Assembly (NCBI GenBank): GCA_947260025.1 | Contig: CAMYON010000005.1 | Coordinates: 1-56,583 of the forward strand | Origin: an uncultured Gammaproteobacteria bacterium | GTDB taxonomy: Bacteria > Pseudomonadota > Gammaproteobacteria > GCA-001735895 | DNA length: 56,583 nucleotides | Direction of reading: 5' to 3' | In this document: positions 1-10,534 of the stretch, piece after piece | Layout of the letters: each line of letters begins with the position of its first letter | Position numbering within the stretch: the stretch's first letter is position 1 | Made by a program: the position numbers and the translations under genes | Notes under the pieces: generated by a model | Told to the model about the DNA's origin: nothing | Database searches by the model: none | Seen by the model: only the letters and a program-made list of their open reading frames with translations

Positions 1-22
1 ATACAGGAATTGAGTCTAATAG

Positions 23-292
23 TCAGTTGATGGCCTTGCGGGTGAGCATTTCCTCGATTAGCTCGTCATCCTGCAGCTGCAGGTGATATCCCTGGTTTTC
101 GAGGTTTTCTAATACCTCGGAGGCGTCTTCCTTGGCGAGTTTACGTTCCCCGGTCAAATCGAAGCTGAAGCTAAACTCGGGCGGTCCGAACACGCGCAAC
201 AGCTCCTCTGGAACAACCGAAAAATCGTCCTTGTCGATCAGGTAAAGATAGGTGTCGAGCTTGAGGTTACTGCGGTAGATATGGCACAACAT
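23..292 (-). CDS. ycgL: YcgL domain-containing protein
   Basis: This is a small soluble protein of the YcgL family, 89 residues, found almost only in Gammaproteobacteria and of unknown biochemical role. The N-terminal signature is clear: an IYRS segment near residue 6, a TYLYL strand, then DDFSVVPEELLRVFG, which matches E. coli YcgL (DDFSRVPEEL) closely; the GYHLQLQ segment is also shared. The ATG at 292 has a poor ribosome-binding site, but the reading begins at the same conserved point as its relatives apart from a short variable N-terminus. It lies downstream of amtB on the same strand, separated by a GC-rich hairpin, so it is probably expressed separately. Confidence 0.88.
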   Translation of the reverse strand: MLCHIYRSNLKLDTYLYLIDKDDFSVVPEELLRVFGPPEFSFSFDLTGERKLAKEDASEVLENLENQGYHLQLQDDELIEEMLTRKAIN

Positions 293-338
293 GGCGTATT
301 ACTTTTTTGAATCGGGCGCATGTTAGCACAGAGAAGGC

Positions 339-360
339 GGGGCCGGCAGTTGCCGGCCCC
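339..360 (-). terminator. GC-rich hairpin after amtB
   Basis: Two perfect 10-base arms (GGGGCCGGCA and TGCCGGCCCC) with a 2-base centre sit just past the amtB stop codon and before ycgL. The stem is very stable. On the minus strand only a weak pyrimidine run follows, so termination may be partial. Confidence 0.5.
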
Positions 361-372
361 GATTTGCCAGGA

Positions 373-1686
<1,314 letters not shown>

Positions 1687-1695
1687 GGTGATCTC

Positions 1696-2154
<459 letters not shown>

Positions 2155-2178
2155 TTATTGCACTATTTTGGGGCTTTT

Positions 2179-2424
2179 ATGATTGATAATCAGACGATCA
2201 ACCGGTTATCCGCAAAGATCAATGAACTACTGCCGCCCGGTTTACAGCAGACCAAGGCTGACTTCGACGCGCGCTTGAAAAGCCTGCTACAGCAGCAGCT
2301 TGCCAACTACGAAATGGTCAGTCGTGAAGAGTTTGATATTCAGGCGCGGGTGCTGGCGCGTACCCGGGAGAAACTCGAAGCGATCGAGGCGCGTCTGAAA
2401 GAACTGGAGAAAACGCCGGAGTAA
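2179..2424 (+). CDS. ubiK: Ubiquinone biosynthesis accessory factor UbiK (BMFP)
   Basis: This 81-residue protein belongs to the BMFP/YqiC family, which forms coiled-coil oligomers and assists the Ubi complex in aerobic ubiquinone synthesis. It starts MIDNQTINRL and contains the family core VSREEFDIQARVLARTREKLEAIEARLKELE, a C-terminal coiled coil, near-identical in pattern to E. coli YqiC. An in-frame ATG 42 bp upstream would add 14 residues without family similarity, so I prefer 2179. The gene is monocistronic and divergent from glnK. Confidence 0.85.
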   Translation: MIDNQTINRLSAKINELLPPGLQQTKADFDARLKSLLQQQLANYEMVSREEFDIQARVLARTREKLEAIEARLKELEKTPE

Positions 2425-2470
2425 CGGCCGTAACGATCAGGCTGCTCTCCCCACGTTGAGCAGTAACGGA

Positions 2471-2677
2471 TTAACCGTCTTTGGCGCCGGTGTTGATCCC
2501 GAGCAGCGTGTAGGGTGGACACCAGCGCAGCGCGGCAGTAATCAGCAACACCACACCCGCAACCAGGGCAATCATGCCGATGGTCCCCTGCAAAAGTTCA
2601 AGCGCGAAGGCTGCGATCAACGCAATGCCCACAATTGCACGGATTACCCGGTCTACGGTTCCCATGTTTGGTTTCAT
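2471..2677 (-). CDS. DUF2892 (YgaP-like) small membrane protein
   Basis: This 68-residue inner-membrane protein has two predicted helices (about residues 12-30 and 33-50) followed by the CPPYTLLGINT motif typical of the DUF2892/YgaP transmembrane domain. In YgaP this domain anchors a rhodanese; here it stands alone. A good AGGAG ribosome-binding site precedes the ATG. It lies downstream of the methionine-rich protein gene on the same strand, but a strong hairpin separates them. The specific function is unknown. Confidence 0.85.
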   Translation of the reverse strand: MKPNMGTVDRVIRAIVGIALIAAFALELLQGTIGMIALVAGVVLLITAALRWCPPYTLLGINTGAKDG

Positions 2678-2701
2678 AACTTGCTCCTGATCGAGTATGA
2701 A

Positions 2702-2728
2702 CTGGCGCGGTATCAGATACCGCGCCAG
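2702..2728 (-). terminator. 13-bp perfect hairpin between the Met-rich gene and the DUF2892 gene
   Basis: The arms CTGGCGCGGTATC and GATACCGCGCCAG are perfect complements around a single central base. It falls 11 bp past the Met-rich gene stop on the minus strand. No strong T run follows on that strand (TTCATAC), so it may terminate inefficiently or protect the transcript 3' end. Confidence 0.55.
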
Positions 2729-2738
2729 ATTTTACGTC

Positions 2739-3422
2739 CTAGTTTGCAGGCGCTGCTGCCTGGCTTCCAGCTGCAGGCACCGGGGCGAAGTAACCGCCCA
2801 TGTTCATCATGTTGAACATCGGTTGCATAGACTGCGGGTTCATCATCCAGTTGATTCGGGGAGTATACCAGTTGGGATCAGCCATTGACGTGATCGGCTG
2901 GTAGAAGGCCGGATTCATCATCGCGTTCATCCAGCGGGTGTAGTAGGCCGGATCGGCCATTTGCATCATTGGCTGGTACATGGCGGGATTCATCGGCGCC
3001 ATCATCCACTGCATGTACATGTTCGGATTCATGAAGTGACCCATCGCACGACTCATCTTGTTGAAGTCGGTCATGCCGCTCATCCAGGTATCCCACATGA
3101 CCGGTTCGGTAGCGCACTTGGTCATGACATGAATAGTGCGTGGATCGTTGACGACCGCCATCAACTGAGCGAATTTTGCCGGGTCGGCCATGGTTTCAGC
3201 CATGATTTCCATATCGGTGAACGCCTTGAGCTGCGGCAGGATCGCGTCGAACTGCGTGCTGTCGGTAGCGGTGCACTGGCCGTAATACTGCTTGGCTAGT
3301 TCGAATTTGTGTTCGGACGGGTTTACCGCTTCTTCATTGGCGAAAGATACCGAACTGGCAATAGCGACGGTAAGTGCCAGCATGGGAGCTGAAACTAGCG
3401 CCAGTAATCGTTTAATACTCAT
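2739..3422 (-). CDS. Secreted methionine-rich repeat protein, function unknown
   Basis: This 227-residue protein begins with a signal peptide (MSIKRLLALVSAPMLALTVAIASSVSFA, cleavage near residue 28). The mature part holds about 30 methionines. The C-terminal half is built of degenerate units around MNP-x-x-Y-x-x-W/P-M and MADP-x-x-Y, for instance MNPNMYMQWM, MNPAMYQPMM, MADPAYYTRWM and MNPAFYQP. There are two cysteines, in QCTATDS and KCATEP. Met-rich periplasmic segments elsewhere bind Cu(I) or Ag(I), or act as reversible oxidant sinks, but I see no established domain and make no firm call. It has a strong GGGGGA ribosome-binding site. It lies next to a DUF2892 gene and has no obvious copper-resistance neighbours. 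Confidence 0.8.
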   Translation of the reverse strand: MSIKRLLALVSAPMLALTVAIASSVSFANEEAVNPSEHKFELAKQYYGQCTATDSTQFDAILPQLKAFTDMEIMAETMADPAKFAQLMAVVNDPRTIHVMTKCATEPVMWDTWMSGMTDFNKMSRAMGHFMNPNMYMQWMMAPMNPAMYQPMMQMADPAYYTRWMNAMMNPAFYQPITSMADPNWYTPRINWMMNPQSMQPMFNMMNMGGYFAPVPAAGSQAAAPAN

Positions 3423-3671
3423 AACATAATCCCCCTGCTAATTTTCAATTATAAAATGTCGATCCATTATATTAATAAACCCTAATATACTAATATTCCT
3501 TCGGGGATAGATAAGCTGCGCATTCGGGTAAGTTAGTAGCGAGTTACGCGATAAACCGAACAAAGTACTCGCGAAACCGCGAGGATTTTCGTGCTAGACT
3601 GCTACGCGGAACGCTGGAAGCGTTCTACAGGCCGGTCAACTGGCCGGTTTATCTTCAGAAAGGATGCTGCC

Positions 3672-5177
<1,506 letters not shown>

Positions 5178-5327
5178 CGAAAAATCTTCTGGATCAGGAA
5201 TAACCTGGCCCACACGGGCCTACTCTGCTTTCGCGTTGAGCGCGCTCGGAGAATTAGCTACCTGGTCGTAACTAACAATGCGCGCTTTACCCGGGATACC
5301 GGGTCAGTGATTTGCAGTTGTGGGGAT

Positions 5328-5352
5328 GATATCGCCGGCAGGCGACGATATC
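5328..5352 (-). terminator. Hairpin overlapping the cytochrome c stop codon
   Basis: On the minus strand two 10-base arms (GATATCGTCG and CGGCGATATC, one G-U pair) with a 5-base loop begin within the stop codon of the cytochrome gene. No U run follows, so it is a terminator candidate or a 3'-end stabiliser rather than a classic intrinsic terminator. Confidence 0.4.
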
Positions 5353-5824
5353 ACTTCGATTGATCGAGGATATACTCGACGACCGCTTTGATCTGATCGT
5401 CGCTGAACTGCGAACCGCCGCGCGGCGGCATGGCCCCGATGCCGTTGATCGCGGACGTCACCAGCCCGCCCACACCCTTCGCCAGGCGATCGGTCCAGTC
5501 GGCGGCAACGCCAATCTTGGGCGCACCCGCGGCGCCGGTTGTATGACAGGCGAGACAGGCGCTCTGGTAAAGCTGGTCGGGCGACTGATCGGCCGCACCG
5601 CCAGCGGCGGAAGCTACCGTCATGTTGCTGCGCATCTCGTCAAGTGTTACTACCGGTCTCAGACGCATGGCAATATCTTCCATGGTGTCCACCACCTCGA
5701 CCACCGCTTCCTCATCGCTCTGAGGACCGATAACGACTTCTCCGATAATCAATGCAATGAGCAACAAACCGCCGAGGACGGTTATGTTGTGTGTCGAGAA
5801 AGTCTGTTGTTCACTAGCACTCAC
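5351..5824 (-). CDS. Membrane-anchored cytochrome c (c5-like, class I)
   Basis: This 157-residue protein has one N-terminal membrane helix (about residues 13-32), a linker and a C-terminal monohaem domain. The haem attachment motif is CLACH at 90-94, and the distal methionine is M132 in AMPPRGG, the pattern of bacterial cytochrome c5. It should face the periplasm and pass electrons between respiratory complexes and a terminal oxidase or reductase. It needs the Ccm maturation system, which is not in this window. The gene is monocistronic and convergent with comM. Confidence 0.9.
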   Translation of the reverse strand: MSASEQQTFSTHNITVLGGLLLIALIIGEVVIGPQSDEEAVVEVVDTMEDIAMRLRPVVTLDEMRSNMTVASAAGGAADQSPDQLYQSACLACHTTGAAGAPKIGVAADWTDRLAKGVGGLVTSAINGIGAMPPRGGSQFSDDQIKAVVEYILDQSK

Positions 5825-5943
5825 GTGTTTCTCCAGGCATTGGGTGGGTCTGAAACGCAGCGCATTATCGTCGAAAAGCGGTTAATTCGCAAAAATTATT
5901 TGCTGAATCCGCCTAAACCACGGTGCGATAGTTTACAATCACG

Positions 5944-5965
5944 GCGCTGCCCTGCCGGGCAGCGC
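5944..5965 (+). other. Hairpin in the 5' leader of tRNA-Arg
   Basis: The arms GCGCTGCCC and GGGCAGCGC pair perfectly around TGCC, 13 bases before the mature tRNA 5' end. A -10-like TACAAT (5934-5939) followed by GC-rich sequence just upstream fits a stable-RNA promoter with a stringent discriminator, in which case part of the hairpin would be in the precursor leader. Confidence 0.4.
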
Positions 5966-5978
5966 GAGGAATTGAAAA

Positions 5979-6055
5979 GCGCTCGTAGCTCAGTTGGATA
6001 GAGTGTTGGCCTCCGAAGCCAAAGGTCGTGGGTTCGACTCCCGCCGAGCGCGCCA
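5979..6055 (+). tRNA. tRNA-Arg(CCG)
   Basis: The 77-base gene folds as a canonical cloverleaf. The acceptor stem is GCGCTCG/CGAGCGC, followed by discriminator G and encoded CCA. The D arm is GCTC-AGTTGGATA-GAGT, the anticodon stem TTGGC/GCCAA with loop CTCCGAA (anticodon CCG at 6013-6015, reading CGG), and the T arm GTGGG-TTCGACT-CCCGC. It stands alone, not in a tRNA cluster. Confidence 0.97.
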
Positions 6056-6200
6056 TTCCCGCCAAACATTATCCCGGTTACCCGTATTCAAGCCATGCCC
6101 AAAAGTGCGGGAGACGAAACCTTTTACACGCCGCAGGGTTAGTAAAGATTCGCGCGTACTTTTCGCTGCAGGCCGTCGCGAGCGCCGCAGGACTGCAGGC

Positions 6201-6230
6201 AAAAAAAAGCCCTCCCGCGAACGGGAGGGC
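6201..6230 (-). terminator. Strong intrinsic terminator on the minus strand
   Basis: GCCCTCCCG-TTCG-CGGGAGGGC followed by T8 on the minus strand is a textbook Rho-independent terminator. No protein-coding gene on that strand leads into it, since the next gene to the right is on the plus strand; this is the main argument for a small RNA here. On the plus strand only ATAATAT follows, so it is not a convincing terminator for the tRNA. Confidence 0.85.
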
Positions 6231-6308
6231 ATAATATAAGTCAAAACCTGAGGAGGAGGAGGGGGTTTTAACTTGTTGCCTGGGCAGTCGTCCTGCCGCA
6301 ACGGCAAT
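6201..6308 (-). ncRNA. Candidate small RNA with three hairpins and a CU-rich loop
   Basis: Read on the minus strand, the gap between tRNA-Arg and the MocR gene folds into three successive hairpins. Hairpin 1 (6307-6276) has outer stem TTGCC/GGCAA and inner stem GGCAG/CTGCC. Hairpin 2 (6269-6243) has stem AAAACC/GGTTTT presenting the 15-base loop CCCUCCUCCUCCUCA, complementary to Shine-Dalgarno sequences. Hairpin 3 (6230-6209) is a 9-bp GC stem with a UUCG tetraloop followed by eight U. A TATTAT -10 candidate (6320-6315) would start transcription near 6308, but I found no good -35 element. Exposed CU-rich loops are typical of small RNAs that pair with ribosome-binding sites. No family is assigned. 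Confidence 0.5.
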
Positions 6309-6327
6309 GGTGCAATAATATGGACGA

Positions 6328-6351
6328 AACTGTTACAATAACAGTTACAAT
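6328..6351 (+). promoter_or_regulatory. Candidate operator of the MocR-type regulator
   Basis: AACTGTTACAATAACAGTT (6328-6346) is a perfect palindrome with 8-base arms around CAA. It overlaps direct repeats GTTACAAT at 6332-6339 and 6344-6351, 12 bp apart. Mixed direct and inverted repeats just upstream of the gene are typical of autoregulated MocR/GntR systems. It also lies upstream of the proposed minus-strand small RNA, so one site could control both. Confidence 0.6.
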
Positions 6352-6388
6352 TTTCTCAAAATCACTACAATACAGTTGATGGAATACC

Positions 6389-7828
6389 ATGACAGTTACG
6401 CGTCCGGAAACCTATAAATACGATCAGGTTTCACGCTATATCAACGAGCTAATCGAAAAGGGCGACCTCAAGCCCGGCGATAAAGCGCCCTCGTTGCGCA
6501 AGCTCAGCAAACAGCTCGGGGTCAGCATTGCAACCATTACCCAGTCCTATGTCAATCTCGAAGACCAGGGCATCCTGACCGCCAAACCGCAATCCGGATT
6601 CTACGTCAATGCGTTGGTCAATCAAATAAACGATATCGGCAAATCGGCCGCGACCCCCGGGCAGGCGCGGCGGGTGCGCTTTGGCGAACTGTTCGAAGAA
6701 GTTTTTCGCAACGCCAACAACCCGCGTATCGTCCCGTTCGGCACGTCCAATCCGTCGATGGATTTCATGCCGGTTAAATCCCTGACGCGCGCAACCCGCA
6801 GCATCATAAGTCGCTACCCGCAACGCAGCATGGATTACCTGTTTCCGCCCGGCGATCGCAAGCTACGCGAGCAGATTGCCCAACAGTACGCCCAGAACTA
6901 TACCCGCGTAACTGCGGACGACATCATCATTACTTCGGGCGCGACCGAGGCCCTGTCGATCAGCCTGCGCACGGTAGCCAAGCGCGGGGACATCATCGCG
7001 GTCGAATCTCCGACCTACTTTGCCGTGCTGCGCATGATCGAGCAGATGGGAATGCTGGCGGTCGAGATCGATACCGACCCGGTAACCGGGCTCAACCTCG
7101 ACGCGCTCGAGGAAGCTTTCGACACGATGGACATCAAGGCCGTGATGGCATCGCCTAATACCAGCAACCCGCTGGGCTGCCAAATGCCCGAGGAACGCAA
7201 ACGCGAACTCGTCAACCTGCTGGCGGAACGCGATATACCCTTGATCGAAGACGACGTGTACGGCAGTGTTTATTTTGGCGACAAACCGCCCCGCCCTGCA
7301 AAGTCCTACGACTTGAACAATATCGTCCTGAGCTGTTCGTCTTTCTCCAAGACTCTGGCGCCGGGCCACCGCGTGGGCTGGGTTATCGCGGGTCGTTACC
7401 ATAAAAAGTTTCTACAGTACAAACAGGCCTGGTCATCGGCCACATCGTCAATCAATCAGCTGGCGCTCGCCGAGTTCCTCAGCAGCGGGCAGTATGACCG
7501 CCACCTGGTGCGTCTGCGCGTGGCCATGCGCGAACAGGTCGAGCGCGGGCGCTTCATGATTGCCAAGAATTTTCCCGAAGGTACCCGCATCTCGCATCCA
7601 CACGGAGGCAACGTGCTGTGGGTGGAAATGCCAAAAGGATGTGACAGTATCGATATCTTCAATCGCGCGCTGGAACACAATATTGCCATTACGCCGGGCA
7701 TCCTGTTTTCGGCAACCCGTCGTTTCCGGAATCACCTGCGCATCAACTGCGGCTCTCCATGGAACGAGTCGACCGAAACCGCGCTCAAGACGCTCGGGAA
7801 AATTGTCTGCGGCTGCCGCGGCGGCTAA
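6389..7828 (+). CDS. MocR-type GntR regulator with aminotransferase fold (YdcR-like)
   Basis: This 479-residue protein joins an N-terminal GntR winged helix-turn-helix (about residues 8-73, including PSLRKLSKQLGVSIATITQSYVNLEDQGIL) to a fold-type I PLP domain (about 110-475). The PLP lysine is K321 in SSFSKTLAPGHRVGW, and an NTSNPLG segment and EDDVYG are present as in aminotransferases. MocR proteins sense amino acids or vitamin B6-related compounds through PLP. The effector here is unknown. It resembles E. coli YdcR in layout. A palindrome about 50 bp upstream is a probable autoregulatory site. No adjacent gene on its strand points to a target pathway. Confidence 0.9.
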   Translation: MTVTRPETYKYDQVSRYINELIEKGDLKPGDKAPSLRKLSKQLGVSIATITQSYVNLEDQGILTAKPQSGFYVNALVNQINDIGKSAATPGQARRVRFGELFEEVFRNANNPRIVPFGTSNPSMDFMPVKSLTRATRSIISRYPQRSMDYLFPPGDRKLREQIAQQYAQNYTRVTADDIIITSGATEALSISLRTVAKRGDIIAVESPTYFAVLRMIEQMGMLAVEIDTDPVTGLNLDALEEAFDTMDIKAVMASPNTSNPLGCQMPEERKRELVNLLAERDIPLIEDDVYGSVYFGDKPPRPAKSYDLNNIVLSCSSFSKTLAPGHRVGWVIAGRYHKKFLQYKQAWSSATSSINQLALAEFLSSGQYDRHLVRLRVAMREQVERGRFMIAKNFPEGTRISHPHGGNVLWVEMPKGCDSIDIFNRALEHNIAITPGILFSATRRFRNHLRINCGSPWNESTETALKTLGKIVCGCRGG

Positions 7829-9708
7829 CCCGCCTGCTGTTCCAGCGCCTCGATGGTTTCGCTCAATTGCAGCCAGTTCTCTTCCGCCTGGGTTAAACGC
7901 TGCTGGTTTTCAGCCTGTGCAGCCAGGGCAGAATTCAGCGCTTCCCGGTTTTGTGCATCGTAGATCGACTGCTCGCTTAGTTCCTGCTCCAGTTGATCAC
8001 GCGTCGCGCTGAGCCTGGCGATTTCGCGCTCGATCTTAACCAGTTTCGCGGCATGCGCCTTCAATTCGCGTCGATGGCTCCCGCTATTACCGGGCTTGCC
8101 CTGGCTGGCGTTCGGCGCCGGCCGAATCCCGCTACCTGATTTACGCTTTGCCAGCCAGGCGGGATAGGCGTCGAGGTCCTGGTCGAAACGCTGCAGTGCC
8201 CCCCAATCGACCAGCCACAGGTCGTCGCACACGCTGCGCAACAGGTGCCGATCGTGAGACACCAGGATTACGCTGCCTTCGAAACCCTGTAGTGCCTGGT
8301 TCAGCGCCAGCCGCATTTCCAGGTCCAGGTGATTGGTCGGTTCATCCAGCAGCAACAGGTTGGGCCGTTGCCAGATCAGCAGGGCCAGCACCAGGCGCGC
8401 CTTTTGACCGCCGGAGAAAGTCTTTATCGCCTGCAAAACCTTGTCACCCCGAAAATTGAAGCCGCCGAGATAACTGCGAATCTGACGTTCGCTCAGTTCA
8501 GGGTCTAGACGCTGCAGGGTCAGTAGTGCACTGGCCTCGAGATCGAGCTGCTCTACCTGGTGCTGGGCAAAATACCCGATGCGCAATTCCCTGGCGCGGG
8601 TTATATCGCCGCTAAAGGCGGTCAGCTCCCCGGCCAGCAGCTTGATGAAAGTCGACTTACCGGCGCCGTTCAAACCGAGTAAACCGATGCGCTCGCCCGG
8701 TATTAACGAAAACTCGAGATCTTGCAGCACGACCTTTTCGCCGTAGCCGGTCGCCACGTGGTCAAGCTTGAGCAGGGAACTGGGCAAGGCTGCCGGCGCC
8801 CGGAATTCGAAGTGAAACGGGGAATCGATATGGGCCGGTGCAATCAACTGCATTTTTTCGAGCGCCTTGATGCGGCTCTGCGCCTGCTTTGCCTTGGTGG
8901 CCTTGGCGCGGAAGCGGTCGATGTAACTTTGCATGTGCGCAATGCTTTGCTGTTGCTTTTGATGCGCCGCCTGTTGTTGTGCCAGCCGCTCGGCTCGCTG
9001 CAGTTCAAAGGCTGAATAGTTGCCGCGATAAAGCGTAATGCGCTGGTCCTCGATATGGGCCACGCTGTCGACCACCGCATCGAGAAAATCTCGGTCGTGC
9101 GAAATCAGCAGCAAGCTGCCTGAATAGCGCCGCAACCACTGTTCGAGCCAGATCACCGCGTCCAGGTCCAGGTGGTTGGTGGGCTCGTCGAGCAGTAACA
9201 GGTCGGAACGGCACATCAGGGCCCGGGCCAGGTTGAGACGCATAATCCAGCCGCCGGAAAAACTGTTCAGCGGCTTATACATTTCTGCATCGGCGAATCC
9301 CAAACCCGCCAGCAAGCGTGCCGCCCGGCTTTGCGCCTGGTAACCGTCGATTTCCTGCAGCCGCTCGTGACAGCCGGCGATCTGCATCGAATCATGATCG
9401 CGCTCCGCCTGTGCCAGCCGGGCCTCGGTTTGCCTGAGCTCGGTATCGCCATCGATAACATAGTCGAGCGCCTGGCGCGCACACAGCCGGGTCTCCTGCT
9501 CGACCGCAGCCACCGCCCAGTCTCTGGGCATGCTGAAATCTCCCTGGTCTGCCGACAGCTCACCCCTGATCAGTGCGAACAGTGACGACTTGCCGCATCC
9601 ATTGGCGCCGGTAATGCCGAGCTTCTGACCGCCGTATACCTTGAAGCTGGCCGCCTCGAACAGCAAAGTGGTCGAACGCCGTAACGCCAGGTCGGAAAAA
9701 CTAAGCAC
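7825..9708 (-). CDS. yheS: ABC-F ATPase YheS
   Basis: This 627-residue soluble protein has two ATP-binding cassettes and no membrane domain, so it belongs to the ABC-F translation factors that act on the ribosome rather than in transport. Walker A motifs are GANGCGKS (34-41) and GLNGAGKS in the second half; signatures are FSGGW and FSGGQK, and LLLDEPTNHLDL occurs twice. The linker contains the conserved HMQSYIDRFRAKATKAKQAQ segment, and the C-terminus is charged coiled coil. Sequence similarity to E. coli YheS is high along the whole length. It overlaps the MocR gene tail to tail by 4 bp. Confidence 0.93.
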   Translation of the reverse strand: MLSFSDLALRRSTTLLFEAASFKVYGGQKLGITGANGCGKSSLFALIRGELSADQGDFSMPRDWAVAAVEQETRLCARQALDYVIDGDTELRQTEARLAQAERDHDSMQIAGCHERLQEIDGYQAQSRAARLLAGLGFADAEMYKPLNSFSGGWIMRLNLARALMCRSDLLLLDEPTNHLDLDAVIWLEQWLRRYSGSLLLISHDRDFLDAVVDSVAHIEDQRITLYRGNYSAFELQRAERLAQQQAAHQKQQQSIAHMQSYIDRFRAKATKAKQAQSRIKALEKMQLIAPAHIDSPFHFEFRAPAALPSSLLKLDHVATGYGEKVVLQDLEFSLIPGERIGLLGLNGAGKSTFIKLLAGELTAFSGDITRARELRIGYFAQHQVEQLDLEASALLTLQRLDPELSERQIRSYLGGFNFRGDKVLQAIKTFSGGQKARLVLALLIWQRPNLLLLDEPTNHLDLEMRLALNQALQGFEGSVILVSHDRHLLRSVCDDLWLVDWGALQRFDQDLDAYPAWLAKRKSGSGIRPAPNASQGKPGNSGSHRRELKAHAAKLVKIEREIARLSATRDQLEQELSEQSIYDAQNREALNSALAAQAENQQRLTQAEENWLQLSETIEALEQQAG

Positions 9709-9820
9709 GCCCTGCCCCCCGCCGACCGAATCCTTGACCCGATTTACTCACGTTCACTATCGCCTCGGAAAATGCGTTAAGATAACACTCTGGGCTGCAG
9801 GAAGTTAACCCGAGAATAAT

Positions 9821-10534
9821 ATGAATCTAGAAAAATACTATAACCTGGAAGGTTGCAAACTTTCATTCACGCGGCAACAGGCAAGCGATTTCGCTAAAAC
9901 GGTAGCGGGTGACTTCAACCCGATACACGATGTCGATTCGAAGCGATTCTGCGTGCCGGGGGACCTGCTGTTTGCGGTAATCATCCATCACTACGGCCTG
10001 CGTCAGACCATGGGATTCTCGTTTTCCGGCATGGTCAGCGATGACGACACGCTGATCCTGCCTGAAGTCAATGCACGCGAAATTTCAATCTACGACGAGA
10101 ACGACAAGAAGTACCTCGATGTCTCGACCAATGGCACACACAGTCAAGACCAGAAACTCATCGCCTCGCTAACGCGCAACTACGTCGAGTTTTCCGGTCA
10201 TACCTTCCCGCACGTGCTGGTGCCTTTGATGAAAGAAAACAACATCATGATCAATACCGAACGGCCACTGGTGATTTACGACCACATGCGAATTTCGCTG
10301 GATACCCTCGACATCGATTCGGTCGATCTTTCGCTGTCAGAGAGTATCTTCCGACTCTACGGTAAACGCGGTGACGTTGCACTCAATTACGATCTTCTTT
10401 GCAACGGTGACAAAGTGGGCAAAGGTCAGAAAAAGATGGTGCTTAGCGGGCTGCGAGAGTATGACCAGGCTCGGATCGATGAACTGGTCCAGGTCTATAA
10501 CGAGCGCAAGAGCAAGTATCGCAACGGCGACTAG
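9821..10534 (+). CDS. DUF3581 family protein
   Basis: This 237-residue protein belongs to DUF3581, a gammaproteobacterial family of unknown role. The recognisable N-terminal core is TRQQASDFAKTVAGDFNPIHD followed by SKRFCVPGDLL, a pattern reminiscent of MaoC/hot-dog dehydratase-like folds (ADFNPIH), which is the only functional hint. It has no signal peptide or membrane helix. It is divergent from yheS and overlaps the following minus-strand gene by 4 bp tail to tail. Confidence 0.85.
   Translation: MNLEKYYNLEGCKLSFTRQQASDFAKTVAGDFNPIHDVDSKRFCVPGDLLFAVIIHHYGLRQTMGFSFSGMVSDDDTLILPEVNAREISIYDENDKKYLDVSTNGTHSQDQKLIASLTRNYVEFSGHTFPHVLVPLMKENNIMINTERPLVIYDHMRISLDTLDIDSVDLSLSESIFRLYGKRGDVALNYDLLCNGDKVGKGQKKMVLSGLREYDQARIDELVQVYNERKSKYRNGD

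Noticed and set aside
3568..3583. CTCGCG-AAAC-CGCGAG hairpin upstream of comM
   Set aside because: It has a short stem, no U run and no gene to terminate; probably chance.
6209..6230. Terminator for tRNA-Arg on the plus strand
   Set aside because: On the plus strand the hairpin is preceded by A8 and followed by ATAATATAAG, so only the minus orientation has a proper U run.
6243..6269. CsrA/RsmA-type GGA hairpin loop on the plus strand
   Set aside because: The plus-strand loop does hold repeated GGA, but the only strong terminator implies transcription of the other strand.
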